Assembly: GCF_900156675.1 (NCBI RefSeq)
Contig: NZ_FTOH01000001.1
Span: forward strand, 186,001 to 250,000
Length of the DNA stretch: 64,000 bases
Origin: Thalassolituus maritimus
Lineage (GTDB): Bacteria > Pseudomonadota > Gammaproteobacteria > Pseudomonadales > Oceanobacteraceae
Direction: 5' to 3'
Below are positions 18,387 to 27,750 of the stretch, one piece after another. Below the pieces are notes generated by a model. It was not told where the DNA came from. It did not search any database and worked only from the letters and a program-made list of their open reading frames with translations. How positions within the stretch are numbered: the stretch's first letter is position 1; the number at the start of each line of letters is the position of its first letter. Both the position numbers and the translations under genes were made by a program.

Positions 18387-18608
18387 TCAGGCTTTGACCA
18401 TTGCAGCCCCATTCTGGTTGATATCAAAGGCCTGAGCCGCAACGTGACGGCGGGCCCATATCTTCTCGTGGAAGTAGTACCCGACCGTGTTAATGGCGGG
18501 CTCTACGATGGCGATCGCCCCACCAACAATAAAGCTACCACTCAGGGCGTAGGCCACAGAAAAGGCAATGGCGAAGTGCATAATTGCAAAGCTGATAGTC
18601 TTAGTCAT
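18387..18608 (-). CDS. Small DUF2061 membrane protein
   Basis: A 73-residue protein with two predicted membrane helices (~3-20 and ~24-42) and the DUF2061 pattern: KTISFAIMHFAIAFSVAYALSGSFIVGG, then EPAINTVGYYFHEKIW. Function unknown for the whole family. I start it at the ATG at 18608 because the DUF begins there; an extension to 18671 would run into the Fur-box-like sequence. A likely Fur site 43 bp upstream suggests iron control. The NYN gene lies 38 bp downstream on the same strand and may be co-transcribed. Confidence 0.83.
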   Translation of the reverse strand: MTKTISFAIMHFAIAFSVAYALSGSFIVGGAIAIVEPAINTVGYYFHEKIWARRHVAAQAFDINQNGAAMVKA

Positions 18609-18650
18609 GAGTCTGATCTCGCTGTAGGTTGCTTTAAGAACTTTAGAATA

Positions 18651-18669
18651 GCACTTGAGAATCATTATC
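18651..18669 (-). promoter_or_regulatory. Candidate Fur box upstream of the DUF2061 gene
   Basis: The 19 bases gcacttgagaatcattatc match the palindromic Fur consensus GATAATGATAATCATTATC at 14 of 19 positions, with one half-site (AATCATTATC) perfect. It lies 43-61 bp upstream of the DUF2061 start, where a repressor would cover the promoter. Binding is inferred from the match alone. Confidence 0.6.
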
Positions 18670-18720
18670 ATATTTGGTCTTATCCATTATCCCGATAGGG
18701 GTTCGCTATGACGAAAGTGC

Positions 18721-18757
18721 TTGACCGATACCTCTAAGGGTGTATACATTTGTATGC
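18721..18757 (+). promoter_or_regulatory. Promoter with overlapping inverted repeat for the RHH-pspA-yqiJ-yqiK operon
   Basis: TTGACC (18721-18726), a 16-bp spacer and TATACA (18743-18748) form a good sigma-70 promoter. Over the -10 lies GTATACA-TT-TGTATGC (18742-18757), six of seven arm bases matching. A small DNA-binding protein encoded just downstream could use this as its own operator. Confidence 0.55.
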
Positions 18758-18789
18758 AGACAAGGAAAGCCAACCTCAAGGAGGGTAAG

Positions 18790-19254
18790 GTGCTCAATAA
18801 ATCCCAATCCATCAGCGTCAGACTGTCTCCGGAAGATTACGCGTATCTTATGCGTATTGAGCAAAATGGTGCTGTCACCCAGAGTGAAAAAGTACGCGAG
18901 CTTATTCGTATGGCTCGGGAGCAGGTCGGCACCGAAAGTTTTACCCGAGCCTACTTGTCGTCTTCAGAAGTAGCAGCGCCCATCCTTGCAGAATGTAAAT
19001 CTGACCCTGAATCACGCAGTGATGTTTGTGAAGCCCTGCTCGCTGGGGTAGCAGAGACCGCAGCTTGCGTACAGGCCACGATGGGTGATGATGCCTTTCT
19101 GAGAAACCTGGAGCAGAGATTACTCCCTGTAGCTGAGCAATTGGTTAAGCAACTGCTACCTGCTCTGATATCTGAACATGCCAATCGTATTGAAGACGTC
19201 GATGTCGACCGTAAGCAGCGGCTTCTTCATTTGATTGAAACTCTGACTGAATAG
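18790..19254 (+). CDS. Putative ribbon-helix-helix-type regulatory protein
   Basis: I do not recognise an exact family. The 154-residue protein begins LNKSQSISVRLSPEDYAYLMRIEQNGAVTQSEK (first ~30 residues), which has the strand (SISVRL) then helix-helix layout of ribbon-helix-helix DNA-binding proteins; the remaining ~110 residues are mostly helical with no membrane segment. I start it at GTG 18790 because AAGGAGGG lies four bases before it; the upstream ATG at 18754 has no such site. It is the first gene of the PspA-like/YqiJ/YqiK operon and might autoregulate it. RHH assignment is by eye and moderate. Confidence 0.72.
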   Translation: MLNKSQSISVRLSPEDYAYLMRIEQNGAVTQSEKVRELIRMAREQVGTESFTRAYLSSSEVAAPILAECKSDPESRSDVCEALLAGVAETAACVQATMGDDAFLRNLEQRLLPVAEQLVKQLLPALISEHANRIEDVDVDRKQRLLHLIETLTE

Positions 19255-19280
19255 ATTAACGACACACTGAGGAATACATT

Positions 19281-19934
19281 ATGCCGGAAGGATACATCGC
19301 AAGAATCGGGCGCCTGGTAGCAGCATCCGCGAATACCCTGATCGATTCGTTGGAGAATGTCGCACCCGTTATGGTAATGGAGCAGACGATCCGCGAAATT
19401 GACGAAGCCATTGAAGAAGTCAGGCAGCAGCTAGGCAAGACAGAAGCGGCCCGTTATCTCAGCAGCCAGTCTCTGAATAAAGATAACGCCCGCCATGTTG
19501 AGCTTCAGGAGCAGATTGAAATTGCCGTCAACGAAGGTCGCGATGACCTTGCAGAAGCAGCGATCGCGCGTCAGATGGACATAGAGGCCATGCTTCCGGT
19601 GGTTGAGAAATCAATTACTGATGCCGATGCTGAAATTGTTGAACTGAATTCTTACATTCAGGCTCTGCAGGCGAAAAAGCGTGAAATGGAAGAAGCGAAG
19701 GAAGAGTACCGGAAAGCAGAAGCGCAGGTTTCTGGTGAACCCGGTGTTCCAGGCAGTAGCGAACCCTCCCGCCGTGTAGAGAAAGCTACGGCAGCGTTTA
19801 ACCGTGTGATGAATAATGCCGGTGCGCCGGGCGTCAGTGGAAATCAGGATGCTGCTAAGTTAGCCGAGCTGGAATCACTGTCGCGCAGTAACCGTATTAA
19901 AGAACGTCTAGCACGTATTAAGTCGGAATCGTAA
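19281..19934 (+). CDS. PspA/IM30 family protein
   Basis: PspA/IM30/Vipp1 proteins are ESCRT-III-like coiled coils that coat stressed membranes. 217 residues, nearly all helical: an amphipathic N-terminal helix (IARIGRLVAASANTLIDSLENV), the family stretch VMVMEQTIREIDEAIEEVR (two parts), a long coiled coil (~50-160) and a Gly/Pro-rich hinge (~150-165, GEPGVPGS) before a C-terminal helical piece. The hinge and last part differ from classical PspA, so this is the YqiJK-linked subgroup. The stop is followed without a gap by yqiJ. Confidence 0.88.
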   Translation: MPEGYIARIGRLVAASANTLIDSLENVAPVMVMEQTIREIDEAIEEVRQQLGKTEAARYLSSQSLNKDNARHVELQEQIEIAVNEGRDDLAEAAIARQMDIEAMLPVVEKSITDADAEIVELNSYIQALQAKKREMEEAKEEYRKAEAQVSGEPGVPGSSEPSRRVEKATAAFNRVMNNAGAPGVSGNQDAAKLAELESLSRSNRIKERLARIKSES

Positions 19935-20588
19935 ATGGAATTTCTGCTCGCTGACAATAACTTCCCGTTCAGTGTTGCCTTGATGCTAATGCTGATTATT
20001 GCTCTGACTGAAGGCGTGTTGACGGTCATCGGTGCGGGTATGTCCGAAGCGATAGACAGTCTGCTTCCCGATATTGAGTTTGATATTGACGGGAATATCA
20101 GTTCGGGAGGGGTATTGACCAGTTTTCTTGGCTGGATTCGTTTTGGTCAGGTTCCTGCGTTGGTACTTCTGGTTATCTTTCTCGCTACTTTTGGGCTTGC
20201 GGGGTTGGTTCTTCAGTCAGTTCTCGAAAGTATCCTGGGTTTTACGCTACCCGCATTAATTGCTTCGCCCCTGGCAGTCGTTGCTGCGCTGCCAATGGTG
20301 CGTGGATGCAATGGGGTATTAGCGAAAGTAGTTTTCAAAGACGAGACGGAATCTATTTCCTCCAGCACCTTTGTGGGTCGCGTTGCGGTCATCACCATAG
20401 GTGAAGCTCGTCAGAATTCTCCGGCGGAAGCCCGTTTTAAAGATCGCCACGGCACTACCCATTACGTCATGGTCGAGCCAATGGAAGACGTTGTTTTTAA
20501 ACAGGGCGACAAAGTACTCCTGGTCGAGTCTGCTGGGGCGACGTTTAAAGTGATAGAACCTGCTAACCCGAATCTGGGGCAGGTATAA
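19935..20588 (+). CDS. yqiJ: YqiJ-type inner-membrane protein with OB-fold (NfeD-like) domain
   Basis: YqiJ/NfeD proteins pair with SPFH (flotillin) proteins in the inner membrane. 217 residues: membrane helices at ~12-35, ~72-95 and ~98-128, then a C-terminal OB fold (~140-205: TFVGRVAVITIGEARQ, PAEARFKDRHGTTHYVMVEP, KQGDKVLLVE). The start ATG directly abuts the pspA-like stop codon, so translation is probably coupled. yqiK follows 35 bp later. Likely role: membrane organisation or stress together with the PspA-like protein and YqiK; no substrate is implied. Confidence 0.9.
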   Translation: MEFLLADNNFPFSVALMLMLIIALTEGVLTVIGAGMSEAIDSLLPDIEFDIDGNISSGGVLTSFLGWIRFGQVPALVLLVIFLATFGLAGLVLQSVLESILGFTLPALIASPLAVVAALPMVRGCNGVLAKVVFKDETESISSSTFVGRVAVITIGEARQNSPAEARFKDRHGTTHYVMVEPMEDVVFKQGDKVLLVESAGATFKVIEPANPNLGQV

Positions 20589-20623
20589 ATATTAGTGAAT
20601 CCCTCATAAGGAATTGAAGAAAA

Positions 20624-22306
20624 ATGAGTAATCTTGGTTCAATTATTTTTATTTCAGTCGTGCTGTTTGTTGCGCTGCTGGTGGTCGGTATTATTTTTTC
20701 CCGGTTATATACCCGAGCGTCTAAAGAACGGTCTTTTGTTCGTACTGGTATGGGCGGACAAAAAGTAATTCTGAATGGTGGGGCAATGGTATTACCGGTA
20801 CTTCATGAGGTGATTCCGGTAAATATGAATACCTTGCGTCTGGCTGTATCCCGTAAGGAACAGCAGGCACTGATTACTAAAGATCGTATGCGTGTTGATG
20901 TTCTGGCTGAATTCTATCTGCGTGTAAAGCCAGAGAATGATGCGATCGCAAACGCTGCTCAGACACTGGGTGCGCGCACGCTTGACCCTGAAGCTCTGAA
21001 AGAAATGATCGAGGGTAAATTTGTTGATGCTCTACGCTCCGTAGCGGCTGAAATGGAAATGGCCGAGCTGCACGAGCAGCGTAGCCAGTTCGTTCAGAAA
21101 GTGCAGCAGGTCGTGAGTGAAGACTTGTTAAAGAATGGTCTGGAGCTCGAGTCTGTATCGCTCACAGGTTTGGATCAGACCCCGCGTGAATTCTTCCAGC
21201 AGGACAATGTGTTCGATGCTGAAGGTCTTTCGAGAATGACCCGCTCCATCGAAGCACGGCGTAAAGAGGTGAATGATGTAGAGCAGGAGACCAGAGTTCA
21301 GATTGAAACCAAGAACCTGGAAGCTGAACGCCAGCGTCTCGAAATTCAGCGTGAAGTCCGTTATGCACAGATGGATCAACAGCGCGAAATTGAAAATCGC
21401 GAAGCCCAGCAGCAAGCGGATATCGCAAAAGAAAGAGCAGACAAAGAGCGTACTGCATTGCAGGCTGAGATCATTGCAAAGCGTGAGGTCGATGAATCCC
21501 GTATTGAAGCGGAGCAAACCACTCGTCTGCTGGAAATTGAGAAAGAGCGTCGTCTCCGTGAGCAGGAAATTGAGCGTGAACGCCAACTGGAAGAGCGCGA
21601 AATTGAGAAGCAGAAATCTCTGGAGATTGCTCAGCAGGAACGTGCCATTGCCGTTGCTCAGAAATCGAAAGAGCAGTCGCTGGCTGATCAGGAAGCTAAC
21701 GTAGCCCGCTCAGAAGCAGTAAAAGCCGAAGAGAAAGTAACGACTGCGAAGCAGGTAGAAATTGCCGAGCGTGAAAAAGAGATCGAACTGATCGAAGCCA
21801 AGAAAGAAGCTGAACGTCAGGCGACGGGTGTGAAAGTATCAGCCGAAGCTGAGAAATTTGCAGCCGAAGACAAAGCCGAGGCGCTGCGCTTGCAGGCACA
21901 GGCCGAAGCAGATGCGATTCGCGTCCGGGTTGAAGCTGACCGTGAGAAATACATCGTAGATGCAGAAGGTCAGCGTGCAATGAATGAGGCACTGAACAGC
22001 CTCAGCGAAGCACAGATTGCACTGAAGCGTGTATTGAGCCTGCACGAGAGTCTGCCAATGATTATCCGTGAAAGCGTCAAGCCTCTGGAGAATATCGACG
22101 GTATGAAGATCGTATCAATCGATGGGCTCAGTGGTTTGGGCGAGGGTGGCCACAAAGGTATTCTGAGTGCAGACAAAGAAGCCGGACAAAGCTTACCTGA
22201 GGCTTTGGTCGATAGCGCCCTGAAGCATCGCGCCATGGCACCTTTGGTAGATTCACTGTTAAAAGAAGCCGGTGTGAATGATCTGACGGCAGATCTGAAC
22301 TCCTGA
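20624..22306 (+). CDS. yqiK: YqiK flotillin-like SPFH protein
   Basis: YqiK is a bacterial flotillin that oligomerises at the inner membrane. 560 residues: one N-terminal membrane helix (~8-28), SPFH/band-7 domain (~30-210, FVRTGMGGQKVILNGGAMVLP at its start), then a very long Glu/Arg/Lys-rich coiled coil (~215-480) with repeated EIE/EREL-type heptads and Ala-Glu repeats near its end (EAEKFAAEDKAEALRLQAQAEADA in part), and a C-terminal globular tail ~490-560. The ATG at 20624 follows AAGGAATTG. Last gene of the RHH-pspA-yqiJ-yqiK unit. Confidence 0.94.
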   Translation: MSNLGSIIFISVVLFVALLVVGIIFSRLYTRASKERSFVRTGMGGQKVILNGGAMVLPVLHEVIPVNMNTLRLAVSRKEQQALITKDRMRVDVLAEFYLRVKPENDAIANAAQTLGARTLDPEALKEMIEGKFVDALRSVAAEMEMAELHEQRSQFVQKVQQVVSEDLLKNGLELESVSLTGLDQTPREFFQQDNVFDAEGLSRMTRSIEARRKEVNDVEQETRVQIETKNLEAERQRLEIQREVRYAQMDQQREIENREAQQQADIAKERADKERTALQAEIIAKREVDESRIEAEQTTRLLEIEKERRLREQEIERERQLEEREIEKQKSLEIAQQERAIAVAQKSKEQSLADQEANVARSEAVKAEEKVTTAKQVEIAEREKEIELIEAKKEAERQATGVKVSAEAEKFAAEDKAEALRLQAQAEADAIRVRVEADREKYIVDAEGQRAMNEALNSLSEAQIALKRVLSLHESLPMIIRESVKPLENIDGMKIVSIDGLSGLGEGGHKGILSADKEAGQSLPEALVDSALKHRAMAPLVDSLLKEAGVNDLTADLNS

Positions 22307-22318
22307 TTTCTATCCTGT

Positions 22319-22357
22319 TAACTGACCTGCCAACTGGCCTGCACTGCAGGTCAGTTA
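22319..22357. other. Hairpin between yqiK and dusC
   Basis: TAACTGACCTGC (22319-22330) and GCAGGTCAGTTA (22346-22357) are perfect 12-bp complements with a 15-base loop. It lies 12 bp after yqiK and before convergent dusC. There is no T run, so it may protect mRNA ends or act with Rho. Confidence 0.55.
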
Positions 22358-22396
22358 GCGCGGCAGTTAGACTGGCATTCAGATAAGCAAAGTCCG

Positions 22397-23380
22397 CTAC
22401 AGGCTTGAACCGGACGCTTGTTTTATCTTGTTAAAAAATGCTTCCCTCGAGCGTTCGCGCTTTACCGTATCGAAGACGGATTTAATCGTCTCTGAATGCA
22501 TCGAAAAATAGTGCAGCCATTGTTTCAGCCTGTCCGTGAGCTGCTTATCCGTTAAGTGTTCCAGCGATTCAGACAGCTTTTCGAGTAATCCGAGGTGTTG
22601 TTGCCATGTCATGGGCTCATAGCCGGGCTCTTTAATTACCTGAGCCAGATCCGGAGTAGCGACCAGGCCCCGTCCAATCATCAAAAGATCAGACTGACTT
22701 TCCTGTTGGCATTGTTGCGCCTGCTCAGGCGTCCAGATTTCACCATTGGCGAGTACCGGAATATCAACCACTTGCTTGATGTCGGCAATCCATTTCCAGT
22801 AAGCCGGTGGCTTATAGCCTTCTGTTTTCGTACGGGCGTGAACCGTTAACCATTGAATCCCTCCTGAGGTGAGTGCAGATGCATTCTCAAGTGCCAGGCT
22901 TTTATCCTTAAAACCTAATCGCATTTTGGCGCTGACAGGAATGTTCTCAGGTACCGCATCGCGAACTGCACTGGCGATACGGTTGAGAAGGTCTGGATAC
23001 TGCAGTAACACAGCGCCACCCTGGCTGCGGTTGACAGTCTTTGCCGGGCAACCAAAATTCAGGTCAATGGCCAGAGCACCCAGCTCAGCAGCTTTTGCAG
23101 CATTGCCTGCCATGAGTTCAGGGTCGCTGCCGAGCAGCTGCACGTGGACTGGTGTGCCTGCGAGGGTGCGCCCGCCGTTGTGTAATTCGGGGCAGAGACG
23201 GTAGAACACTTTCGATGGAAACACCTGTTGCGTCACACGGATGAACTCTGTGACGCAGTGATCAATGCCGCCTACGGCGGTCAGCAGCTCCCGGAATGTT
23301 CCATCCATCAGGCCTTCCATCGGCGCCAGAGCAATATAAGGGCGATGAGTATCTGTGAAAGGAAGGGTTCCGGTAAACAT
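22397..23380 (-). CDS. dusC: tRNA-dihydrouridine synthase C
   Basis: Dus enzymes reduce uridines in tRNA with FMN and NADPH; the DusC subgroup acts on U16. 327 residues from the ATG at 23380 (MFTGTLPFTDTHRPYIALAPMEGLMD begins the protein; the last part is the family start). Signatures: DLNFGCPAKTVNRSQGGAVLL with the catalytic Cys, and KMRLGF, VHARTKTEGY and NGEIWT flavin-site segments. The DusC-like features are the EFIRVTQQVFP region and the C-terminal helical domain. An upstream Met at 23464 would add 28 non-family residues. Divergent from oadG. Confidence 0.93.
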   Translation of the reverse strand: MFTGTLPFTDTHRPYIALAPMEGLMDGTFRELLTAVGGIDHCVTEFIRVTQQVFPSKVFYRLCPELHNGGRTLAGTPVHVQLLGSDPELMAGNAAKAAELGALAIDLNFGCPAKTVNRSQGGAVLLQYPDLLNRIASAVRDAVPENIPVSAKMRLGFKDKSLALENASALTSGGIQWLTVHARTKTEGYKPPAYWKWIADIKQVVDIPVLANGEIWTPEQAQQCQQESQSDLLMIGRGLVATPDLAQVIKEPGYEPMTWQQHLGLLEKLSESLEHLTDKQLTDRLKQWLHYFSMHSETIKSVFDTVKRERSREAFFNKIKQASGSSL

Positions 23381-23610
23381 TGATCTGTCTCGGGGAAAGT
23401 GTTGTTGAGTGGCGCGCGAGTATACGCGAGCTGTCAGCGCATATGCTACCGCCGACCAGTGCATGAGCGGCCTGTGGCCGTTTTAGGCGGTTGCTTTGGC
23501 TGGTCAAGTTAAGTACTCTAGCGCAGCTTGCCGGACTCCGTGGCAGGACGTTTTGTGTCTGCCAGACGGATACGGAGAGATCCACAGAGACCAATTTGAG
23601 GAGCGCCTGC

Positions 23611-23859
23611 ATGGCTGAGCCAAGCATCGTATCACAAGGTCTGGAGCTGATGATTTTCGGTATGGGCGTCGTATTTGTCTTTCTGACAATGCTGGTGTTC
23701 GTTACTGGAGCCATGTCCAGAATTGTGAACAAAATTGCTCCTGAGGTAGAAGTGCCAGCGGCTAAACCAGCCCCAGCGCCACAGACCACAGGGGTGGATC
23801 CGCAGTTGTTAAAAGTATTATCTGCGGCAGTAAAAGAGCATCGTGCCCGCCAAAAGTAA
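23611..23859 (+). CDS. oadG: Oxaloacetate decarboxylase gamma chain
   Basis: OadG is the small membrane subunit that holds the Na+-pumping oxaloacetate decarboxylase together and binds zinc through its tail in known enzymes. 82 residues: one membrane helix (~12-35, MIFGMGVVFVFLTMLVFVTG), an Ala/Pro-rich linker and a C-terminal helix ending in HRARQK. The ATG at 23611 follows GAGGAG. Order G-A-B with oadA 63 bp downstream is the classical operon. Confidence 0.93.
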   Translation: MAEPSIVSQGLELMIFGMGVVFVFLTMLVFVTGAMSRIVNKIAPEVEVPAAKPAPAPQTTGVDPQLLKVLSAAVKEHRARQK

Positions 23860-23922
23860 GGCGCGATATAAGAAGAACTCAACGTTAATTAACAACGTTT
23901 ACGGAAGAAAAGGCCATCATCC

Positions 23923-25704
23923 ATGACCGATTCTAAGAAACCATTAGGTATTACCGACGTCGTCCTGCGTGATGCTCACCAGTCTATTCTGGCGACCCGC
24001 ATGCGTATCGATGACATGCTCCCTATTGCTGAAAAACTCGACCAGGTTGGTTATTGGTCACTTGAGTCCTGGGGCGGCGCAACATTTGACTCCTGCATCC
24101 GCTTCCTCGGTGAAGATCCATGGGATCGTATCCGCGAATTCAAGAACGCAATGCCAAAGACCAAGCATCAGATGCTGCTGCGTGGTCAGAACCTGCTTGG
24201 CTACCGTCATTACGCTGACGACGTGGTTGAAAAGTTTGTAGAGCGTGCGGCTACCAATGGCGTAGACGTTTTCCGTGTGTTCGACGCAATGAACGACCCG
24301 CGCAACCTTGAGACAGCATTGAAAGCTGTTAAGAAACAAGGCAAGCATGCGCAGGGTACGCTGTCTTACACCACCAGTCCGGTCCACACTCTGGATTCCT
24401 GGATTGATCTGGCAAAACAGATCGAAGATATGGGTGCTGATTCCATCGCCATTAAAGATATGGCCGGCATCCTGACGCCGTACCAGGCTTACGAGCTGGT
24501 ATCTCGTCTGAAGTCACAGACTGACCTTGAAGTTCAGCTGCACGCACACGCGACAGCGGGTATGTCTGACATGACCATTCTGAAAGCGATCGAAGCGGGT
24601 ATTGACCGCGTTGATACTGCGATCTCTTCTATGTCGATGACCTACGGCCACACGGCAACAGAATCTGTTGTTGCTGCATTGGTGGGTACGGATCGCGACA
24701 CAGGGCTGGATCTGTTGCTGATCGAAGAAATTGCTGCTTACTTCCGTGACGTCCGTAAGAAGTACGCTAAGTTTGAAGGCGCACTGCGCGGCACTGACAG
24801 CCGTATCCTCGTTGCTCAGGTGCCAGGTGGCATGCTGACCAACATGGAAAACCAGCTGCGCGAGCAGGGTGCGTCTGACAAGTTCGACGACGTTCTGAAA
24901 GAAATCCCACGCGTTCGTGAAGACCTGGGGCATATCCCTCTGGTTACTCCAACGTCTCAGATTGTTGGTACTCAGGCAGTACTCAACGTTCTGACAGGCG
25001 AGCGTTATAAGTCTATCTCGAAAGAGACTCAGGGTATCCTGAAAGGCGAATACGGTGCTGCTCCTGCGGCAATGAACGCTGAGCTTCAGGCTCGTGTTCT
25101 GGATGGCAAAGAAGCCATCACCTGTCGTCCGGCTGATCTGATCGAAAACGAACTCGATAAAGTGATCGCTGATGTCGATAAGCTTGCTGCAGAGAAAGGC
25201 ATCGAGCTGTCTGCCGACAAGATCGACGATGCTCTGACCTACGCTATGTTCCCTCAGATTGCGCCTAAGTTCCTTGAGAACCGTAATAACCCAGACGCGT
25301 TTGAGCCAGCTCCAAAAGGCGCTGATGAAGACACCTTCACTGTGACTGTCGATGGCAACGAGTACGTTGTTAAAGTTGACGACGGCGGTGAGGTGACCGA
25401 CCTGGCTCCAGTGAATGGCGCGCCGATGTCGTTCGGTGGTGACTCAGGTAACGCTGGTGCTGCGACGTCTTCTCCAGTTGCTGCGGGCGGTGGTGACCCT
25501 ATCTCTGCTCCACTGGCTGGTAACGTCTGGAAAGTACTGGTTCAGCCAGGCCAGGCTGTGAATGAAGGTGATGTCGTTATCATCCTTGAAGCCATGAAGA
25601 TGGAAACTGAAGTGCGAGCACCTCGCGCGGGTACCGTCGGCAGTGTGACAGCCACCGAAGGTGCTGCTGTGAAAGTGGGTGACACCCTCTACACACTGGG
25701 TTAA
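23923..25704 (+). CDS. oadA: Oxaloacetate decarboxylase alpha chain (biotin-containing)
   Basis: OadA carries the carboxyltransferase that moves CO2 from oxaloacetate to biotin; OadB then decarboxylates biotin while exporting Na+. 593 residues: a TIM-barrel carboxyltransferase domain (~8-270; [21 protein letters not shown]), the conserved PYC_OADA region (~290-470), an Ala/Pro/Gly linker (~495-520), and a biotinyl domain with EAMKMETEV (Lys near 560). Cytoplasmic, bound to the OadB-OadG membrane part. It depends on biotin, whose synthesis genes lie at 56-61 kb. Starts at ATG 23923. Confidence 0.96.
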   Translation: MTDSKKPLGITDVVLRDAHQSILATRMRIDDMLPIAEKLDQVGYWSLESWGGATFDSCIRFLGEDPWDRIREFKNAMPKTKHQMLLRGQNLLGYRHYADDVVEKFVERAATNGVDVFRVFDAMNDPRNLETALKAVKKQGKHAQGTLSYTTSPVHTLDSWIDLAKQIEDMGADSIAIKDMAGILTPYQAYELVSRLKSQTDLEVQLHAHATAGMSDMTILKAIEAGIDRVDTAISSMSMTYGHTATESVVAALVGTDRDTGLDLLLIEEIAAYFRDVRKKYAKFEGALRGTDSRILVAQVPGGMLTNMENQLREQGASDKFDDVLKEIPRVREDLGHIPLVTPTSQIVGTQAVLNVLTGERYKSISKETQGILKGEYGAAPAAMNAELQARVLDGKEAITCRPADLIENELDKVIADVDKLAAEKGIELSADKIDDALTYAMFPQIAPKFLENRNNPDAFEPAPKGADEDTFTVTVDGNEYVVKVDDGGEVTDLAPVNGAPMSFGGDSGNAGAATSSPVAAGGGDPISAPLAGNVWKVLVQPGQAVNEGDVVIILEAMKMETEVRAPRAGTVGSVTATEGAAVKVGDTLYTLG

Positions 25705-25717
25705 TGGGAGCTGACTG

Positions 25718-27019
25718 ATGGAAAGTTTACTCCGCCTCTGGAATGACACTGGTATCGCCCACATTGAGGGTGGTCAGGCGTTCATGATGCTGGTTGGCTT
25801 CGGTATGCTGTACCTGGCCATCAAGAAAGGTTTTGAACCGCTTCTGCTGCTGCCAATCGCAGTTGGTACTCTGATGGTAAACATCCCGAGTGCTGGCCTG
25901 GGTTGGTCTGCGGCTGAAGGTGCAATCCGTTCTGCTGATCCTGCACTGCTTGCTCAGTTCCGCGACCTGTTCGGTCTGGCGGCTGATGCGACCGTGCACA
26001 ATATACTGGATGCGTATCACAGCGCAGAATCGGCGCTGTACAAGAAGGCGCTCCTGTTGGGTAAAGAAGCTGGTTTTGAAAACGGTATGCTCTACACCTT
26101 CTACAGTGTGACAATCGCCAGCGGCGTTGCGCCTCTGTTGATTTTCATGGGTGTTGGCGCAATGACTGACTTTGGTCCGCTTCTGGCTAACCCGAAAACA
26201 CTGCTGCTCGGTGCTGCTGCTCAGTTTGGTATCTTTGGTACCGTTGCTGGGGCGGTGCTCCTGACCGACGCTGGTCTGATGGACTTTACCGTTCAGCAGG
26301 CAGCTGCGATCGGTATTATCGGTGGTGCAGATGGCCCAACCTCGATCTTTATTGCATCTAAGCTGGCTCCTGAGCTGCTCGGTGCGATTGCTGTTGCTGC
26401 GTATTCCTACATGGCGCTGGTTCCTCTGATTCAGCCTCCGATTATGAAGGCACTGACGACAGAAGCTGAGCGTAAGATCCAGATGGAACAGCTGCGTACG
26501 GTGACAAAAGGCGAGAAAATCGTCTTCCCGATCGCGGTACTGATTCTGGTTGCATTGTTACTGCCTTCAGCAGCACCGCTGCTGGGGATGTTCTGCTTCG
26601 GTAACCTGATGAAAGAATCTGGTGTTGTTGAGCGTCTGAGTGATACTTCTCAGAACGCTCTGATCAATATTGTGACTATCTTCCTCGGCCTGTCAGTAGG
26701 CTATAAGATGAGTGCTGATGCCTTCCTGAATGGCAGTACCCTGGCGATTATCGTTCTGGGTCTGGTTGCCTTCATGGTAGGTACTGCGGCAGGTGTTCTG
26801 ATGGCGAAGCTGATGAATACCCTGTCCAAAGATCCAATTAACCCACTCATCGGTTCGGCAGGTGTTTCTGCGGTACCTATGGCGGCACGTGTGTCGAACA
26901 AAGTGGGTCTGGAAGCCAACGGCCAGAACTTCCTGCTGATGCATGCGATGGGCCCGAACGTTGCGGGTGTTATCGGTTCAGCAGTTGCGGCAGGTGTGAT
27001 GATCTCGTTCTTCGGATAA
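25718..27019 (+). CDS. oadB: Oxaloacetate decarboxylase beta chain (Na+ pump)
   Basis: OadB is the membrane subunit that couples carboxybiotin decarboxylation to Na+ export. 433 residues with about nine to eleven hydrophobic segments and the family motif [15 protein letters not shown] (Asp around residue 204 in the Na+-binding region), plus the conserved C-terminal half with [13 protein letters not shown] and [19 protein letters not shown] (two stretches). Starts 13 bp after oadA and is followed by a strong terminator. Confidence 0.97.
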   Translation: MESLLRLWNDTGIAHIEGGQAFMMLVGFGMLYLAIKKGFEPLLLLPIAVGTLMVNIPSAGLGWSAAEGAIRSADPALLAQFRDLFGLAADATVHNILDAYHSAESALYKKALLLGKEAGFENGMLYTFYSVTIASGVAPLLIFMGVGAMTDFGPLLANPKTLLLGAAAQFGIFGTVAGAVLLTDAGLMDFTVQQAAAIGIIGGADGPTSIFIASKLAPELLGAIAVAAYSYMALVPLIQPPIMKALTTEAERKIQMEQLRTVTKGEKIVFPIAVLILVALLLPSAAPLLGMFCFGNLMKESGVVERLSDTSQNALINIVTIFLGLSVGYKMSADAFLNGSTLAIIVLGLVAFMVGTAAGVLMAKLMNTLSKDPINPLIGSAGVSAVPMAARVSNKVGLEANGQNFLLMHAMGPNVAGVIGSAVAAGVMISFFG

Positions 27020-27040
27020 GGCTCACAACCCTGCAGTCCA

Positions 27041-27073
27041 AAACGGCACCCTTTTAGGTGCCGTTTTTTTTTT
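27041..27073 (+). terminator. Terminator of the oadGAB operon
   Basis: AACGGCACC (27042-27050), loop CTTTTA, GGTGCCGTT (27057-27065) followed by an unbroken T run of about ten. A textbook rho-independent terminator 22 bp after oadB. Confidence 0.95.
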
Positions 27074-27170
27074 GCCTGTTGTTTGTACTCAGGACTGTCA
27101 ACCAGCTAATCAGAGGAACCTCGTAGTGTGCTTTGCGCTCTCAATGGTAAGAGATTAGTGGAGTAGTTAC

Positions 27171-27653
27171 ATGACAGAGCTTGAATGGACACAAATGTTA
27201 AATCACTTTGTTCACCTTGGTATTGCTTTCTTGCTGGCCGTGCCGGTCGCTGTAAACCGTGAACTCAGAAGCAAAGGCGTTGGCCTACGTACGTTTCCTC
27301 TGGTGTCTGTGGCGTCCTGTGGATATATGTTGCTGGCGATGCAGGTTTACAGCGGCTCAGATGCTGAGGCACGGGTGATGTATGGGCTGATTACCGGGAT
27401 AGGTTTTATTGGTGGTGGTGCAATACTTAAGAACGGCAGTAATGTGTCAGGTACAGCAACGGCTGCGAGTATCTGGAACACTGGAGCGATTGGTGTCTCC
27501 GTGGCGTATAGCTATTACGAAATTGCGATTACTCTGTCACTGATTAACTTCCTTGTATTGCAGTTTGGTGGTGTGATCAAGCAGGAGACCAGAGCGGTAT
27601 CCCGAAAGGACGAAGCCGACGAACCTCAGCGTGTCGCGAAAGAAAGCGAATAA
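27171..27653 (+). CDS. MgtC/SapB family membrane protein
   Basis: MgtC-like proteins are small inner-membrane proteins linked to Mg2+ limitation or virulence in some species; in others the role is unknown. 160 residues with four to five membrane helices (~12-30, ~42-62, ~72-90, ~100-130) and the family motif YGLITGIGFIGGGAILKNG followed by GTATAASIWNTGAIGVS. It lacks the C-terminal ACT-like domain of true MgtC, having only a short polar tail, so I give no symbol. Preceded by a GGAGTAG site; single gene. Confidence 0.9.
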   Translation: MTELEWTQMLNHFVHLGIAFLLAVPVAVNRELRSKGVGLRTFPLVSVASCGYMLLAMQVYSGSDAEARVMYGLITGIGFIGGGAILKNGSNVSGTATAASIWNTGAIGVSVAYSYYEIAITLSLINFLVLQFGGVIKQETRAVSRKDEADEPQRVAKESE

Positions 27654-27705
27654 AGCCGTCGACGTAGATCAGGACTGATCAGTTTTTTCGACGGGGCAGC
27701 GGAAA

Positions 27706-27736
27706 CAAAAAAGCCAGGCAGGTGCCTGGCTTTTTC
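27706..27736. terminator. Bidirectional terminator between mgtC-like gene and mqo
   Basis: AGCCAGGCA (27712-27720), loop GG, TGCCTGGCT (27723-27731), with A run before and TTTTT after. It serves the two convergent genes. A second, weaker hairpin with a T run (ATCA...TGAT, 27668-27686) lies nearer the mgtC-like gene. Confidence 0.9.
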
Positions 27737-27750
27737 AGTTATGCGGGCGT

